Source of the DNA: Thermomicrobiales bacterium
Lineage (GTDB): Bacteria > Chloroflexota > Chloroflexia > Thermomicrobiales > UBA6265
Direction: 5' to 3'
Length of the DNA: 23,963 nucleotides
NCBI GenBank assembly: GCA_030446955.1
Contig: JAUJMG010000017.1
Span: forward strand, 1 to 23,963
Numbering within the stretch: the first letter of the stretch is position 1; each line of letters starts with the position of its first letter. This document shows, piece by piece, positions 22,948-23,963 of the stretch. A program made the translations under genes and the position numbers. The notes beneath the pieces are model-generated. The model had not been told where the DNA came from. It ran no database searches and worked only from the letters and a program-made list of their open reading frames with translations.

Positions 22948-23418
22948 ATGGTCAAGGATCGCGGCGTGCAGCTCACTTCCGGCGGCAAGGCGCGGCTCGA
23001 GGAGGAGCTGCAAACCTTGCTCGGGACGAAGCGACCAAACCTCGCGGCACGTATCCAGGAAGCCAATGAGCACGGGGATATCTCTGACAACAGCGAGTAC
23101 GAGGAGCTGAAAGAAGAGTTGGTCCTCGTCGATGCCCGCATCCGGGACCTCGAGCAGACGCTGCAGCGTGCCGAGGTCATCCGGCGTGACGCTAACGACG
23201 ACTCCGTCGGCCTCGGCTCCCGCGTGACCCTCCGCAGCGACGACGGGGAGGAGGAGACGTGGATCTTGGTGCGACCGGAGGAGGCCAATACCCTGGTCGG
23301 TACCATCTCGACAGAGTCCCCGGTTGGTCGCGCCCTCGTGGGATGCCGAAAGGGGGACTCGCCCTCCGTCACCACACCCGGCGGCACCATCGTCTACACC
23401 GTGGTCGAGGTCTCCTAG
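22948..23418 (+). CDS. greA: GreA/GreB-family transcription elongation factor
   Basis: A 156-residue factor that inserts a coiled coil into RNA polymerase's secondary channel and stimulates cleavage of backtracked RNA. The N-terminal coiled coil spans about residues 1-78 (LTSGGKARLEEELQTLL, then RPNLAARIQEANEHGDISDNSEYEEL in pieces). A C-terminal FKBP-like domain runs from about 85, with VGLGSRVTL and the ending GGTIVYTVVEV. The two tip acidic residues expected from E. coli D41 and E44 are D44 and D47 here, so the second is Asp instead of Glu. The ATG has AAAGGA eight bases upstream. It sits 133 bases before lysS on the same strand and follows a strong promoter and long leader, so the two may form an operon. 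Confidence 0.9.
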   Translation: MVKDRGVQLTSGGKARLEEELQTLLGTKRPNLAARIQEANEHGDISDNSEYEELKEELVLVDARIRDLEQTLQRAEVIRRDANDDSVGLGSRVTLRSDDGEEETWILVRPEEANTLVGTISTESPVGRALVGCRKGDSPSVTTPGGTIVYTVVEVS

Positions 23419-23551
23419 CGACCGCTTATCTCCCTGCCATCGAGCGGTGCCCTCATGACCTGATAGGACGGCGCGATGATTGGGAGATTGACGAGCGATC
23501 TTCGCTTCGACGCCCAGACCCTAGACGTTAACAAGGCAGCATCGAGGTCCC

Positions 23552-23963
23552 ATGGAACTCTCGGAACTCCAAGAGATTCGGCGGCAGAAGGTCGATCAAC
23601 TCCGCGAGCAAGGGGCCGATCCTTATCCGCCGCGTGCTCACCGCACCCACACCACTGTAGAGGCGCTGACTCGGTTTGAAGGGATCGAGGCTTCCCTGGA
23701 CGGAGGTGAGGACCCGGTGCAGATCACCATCGCCGGCCGCATCGTCAGCCGGCGGCACCAGGGCAAGACCATCTTTGCCCACATTCGTGATGGCCACGGT
23801 GAGCTGCAGCTCTACCTCCGGCGGGATGAGGTTGGAGACGAGCCGTTCGCGGCTTTTCTCAAGCTCTACGACCTGGGGGACTTCGTTCAGGCGACAGGGT
23901 GTCTCTTTCGGACCCGCATGGGGGAGATCTCCTTGCGGGTGTCGGCGTTCGCGATCCTCACCA
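23552..23963 (+). CDS. lysS: Lysyl-tRNA synthetase, class II, 5' part only
   Basis: The frame starts at ATG 23552, with GAGG a few bases upstream, and runs off the window after 137 codons. It opens MELSELQEIRRQKVDQL with DPYPP near residue 23, the usual class II LysRS beginning. It continues into the OB-fold anticodon-binding domain: ITIAGRIVSRRHQGKTIF, HIRDGHGELQLYL and the ATGCLFRTRMGEISLRV strand (about residues 58-133). The catalytic domain with class II motifs 1-3 lies beyond the window. The gap from the greA-like stop holds a 6-bp stem (ACCGCT 23421-23426 with AGCGGT 23443-23448) and a smaller AGCGA-TCT-TCGCT hairpin near 23494-23506. Neither is followed by a T-run, so read-through from greA is possible. 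Confidence 0.92.
   Translation, partial: MELSELQEIRRQKVDQLREQGADPYPPRAHRTHTTVEALTRFEGIEASLDGGEDPVQITIAGRIVSRRHQGKTIFAHIRDGHGELQLYLRRDEVGDEPFAAFLKLYDLGDFVQATGCLFRTRMGEISLRVSAFAILT

Noticed and set aside
1..23963. tRNA, rRNA, CRISPR arrays, insertion sequences or prophage genes.
   Set aside because: No T-arm-like GTTCGANNC within a cloverleaf, no regular long direct repeats with spacers, and no transposase or integrase motifs were seen on either strand.

Overview
The window looks like chromosomal DNA from a GC-rich member of the Chloroflexota, probably Thermomicrobia/Sphaerobacter-like. That placement is inferred from base composition, frequent GTG starts and the mix of gene families. No rRNA or tRNA is present to confirm it.

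Positions 1-180 show no supportable gene. Housekeeping genes follow: thpR (minus) divergent from pheA (plus), then an MqnA/periplasmic-binding-fold protein and a xylulokinase-like FGGY kinase (both plus).

The core, 4568-14010, is a minus-strand carbohydrate locus. In transcription order it holds a class I DeoC/LsrF-type aldolase, a Tat-exported solute-binding protein, two inner-membrane permeases overlapping by 4 bases, an FGGY kinase of unknown substrate, a xylulokinase and a GNAT acetyltransferase. A MocR-type (GntR-HTH plus aminotransferase) regulator is divergent from the aldolase. The shared gap holds a near-consensus sigma70 promoter (TTGACG-N17-TATGAT) for the aldolase, a related site in its spacer and a GTGGTC/GACCAC inverted repeat just upstream. 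A plausible pathway is import by the transporter, phosphorylation by a FGGY kinase and cleavage by the aldolase. No ATPase gene lies in the window, so the transporter must borrow one. The first permease is odd: four extra N-terminal membrane segments and an apparent internal duplication.

From 15882 to 18320 (minus) lie a small lipoprotein, a DinB-like gene broken by one frameshift, and a UbiA prenyltransferase. A stress group follows: Hsp20 (plus) convergent with a DUF2382/PRC-barrel gene and a small hypothetical gene (both minus), with a strong hairpin between them.

The right end has mgtE (minus) divergent from a GreA-like factor and lysS (plus, cut by the window edge). The roughly 0.9 kb between mgtE and greA lacks a convincing gene but has two oppositely directed promoter candidates and several perfect stem-loops, suggesting structured 5' leaders on one or both sides. 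A separate unusual noncoding element at 8394-8531 consists of degenerate 8-base repeats in inverted orientation around a short core.
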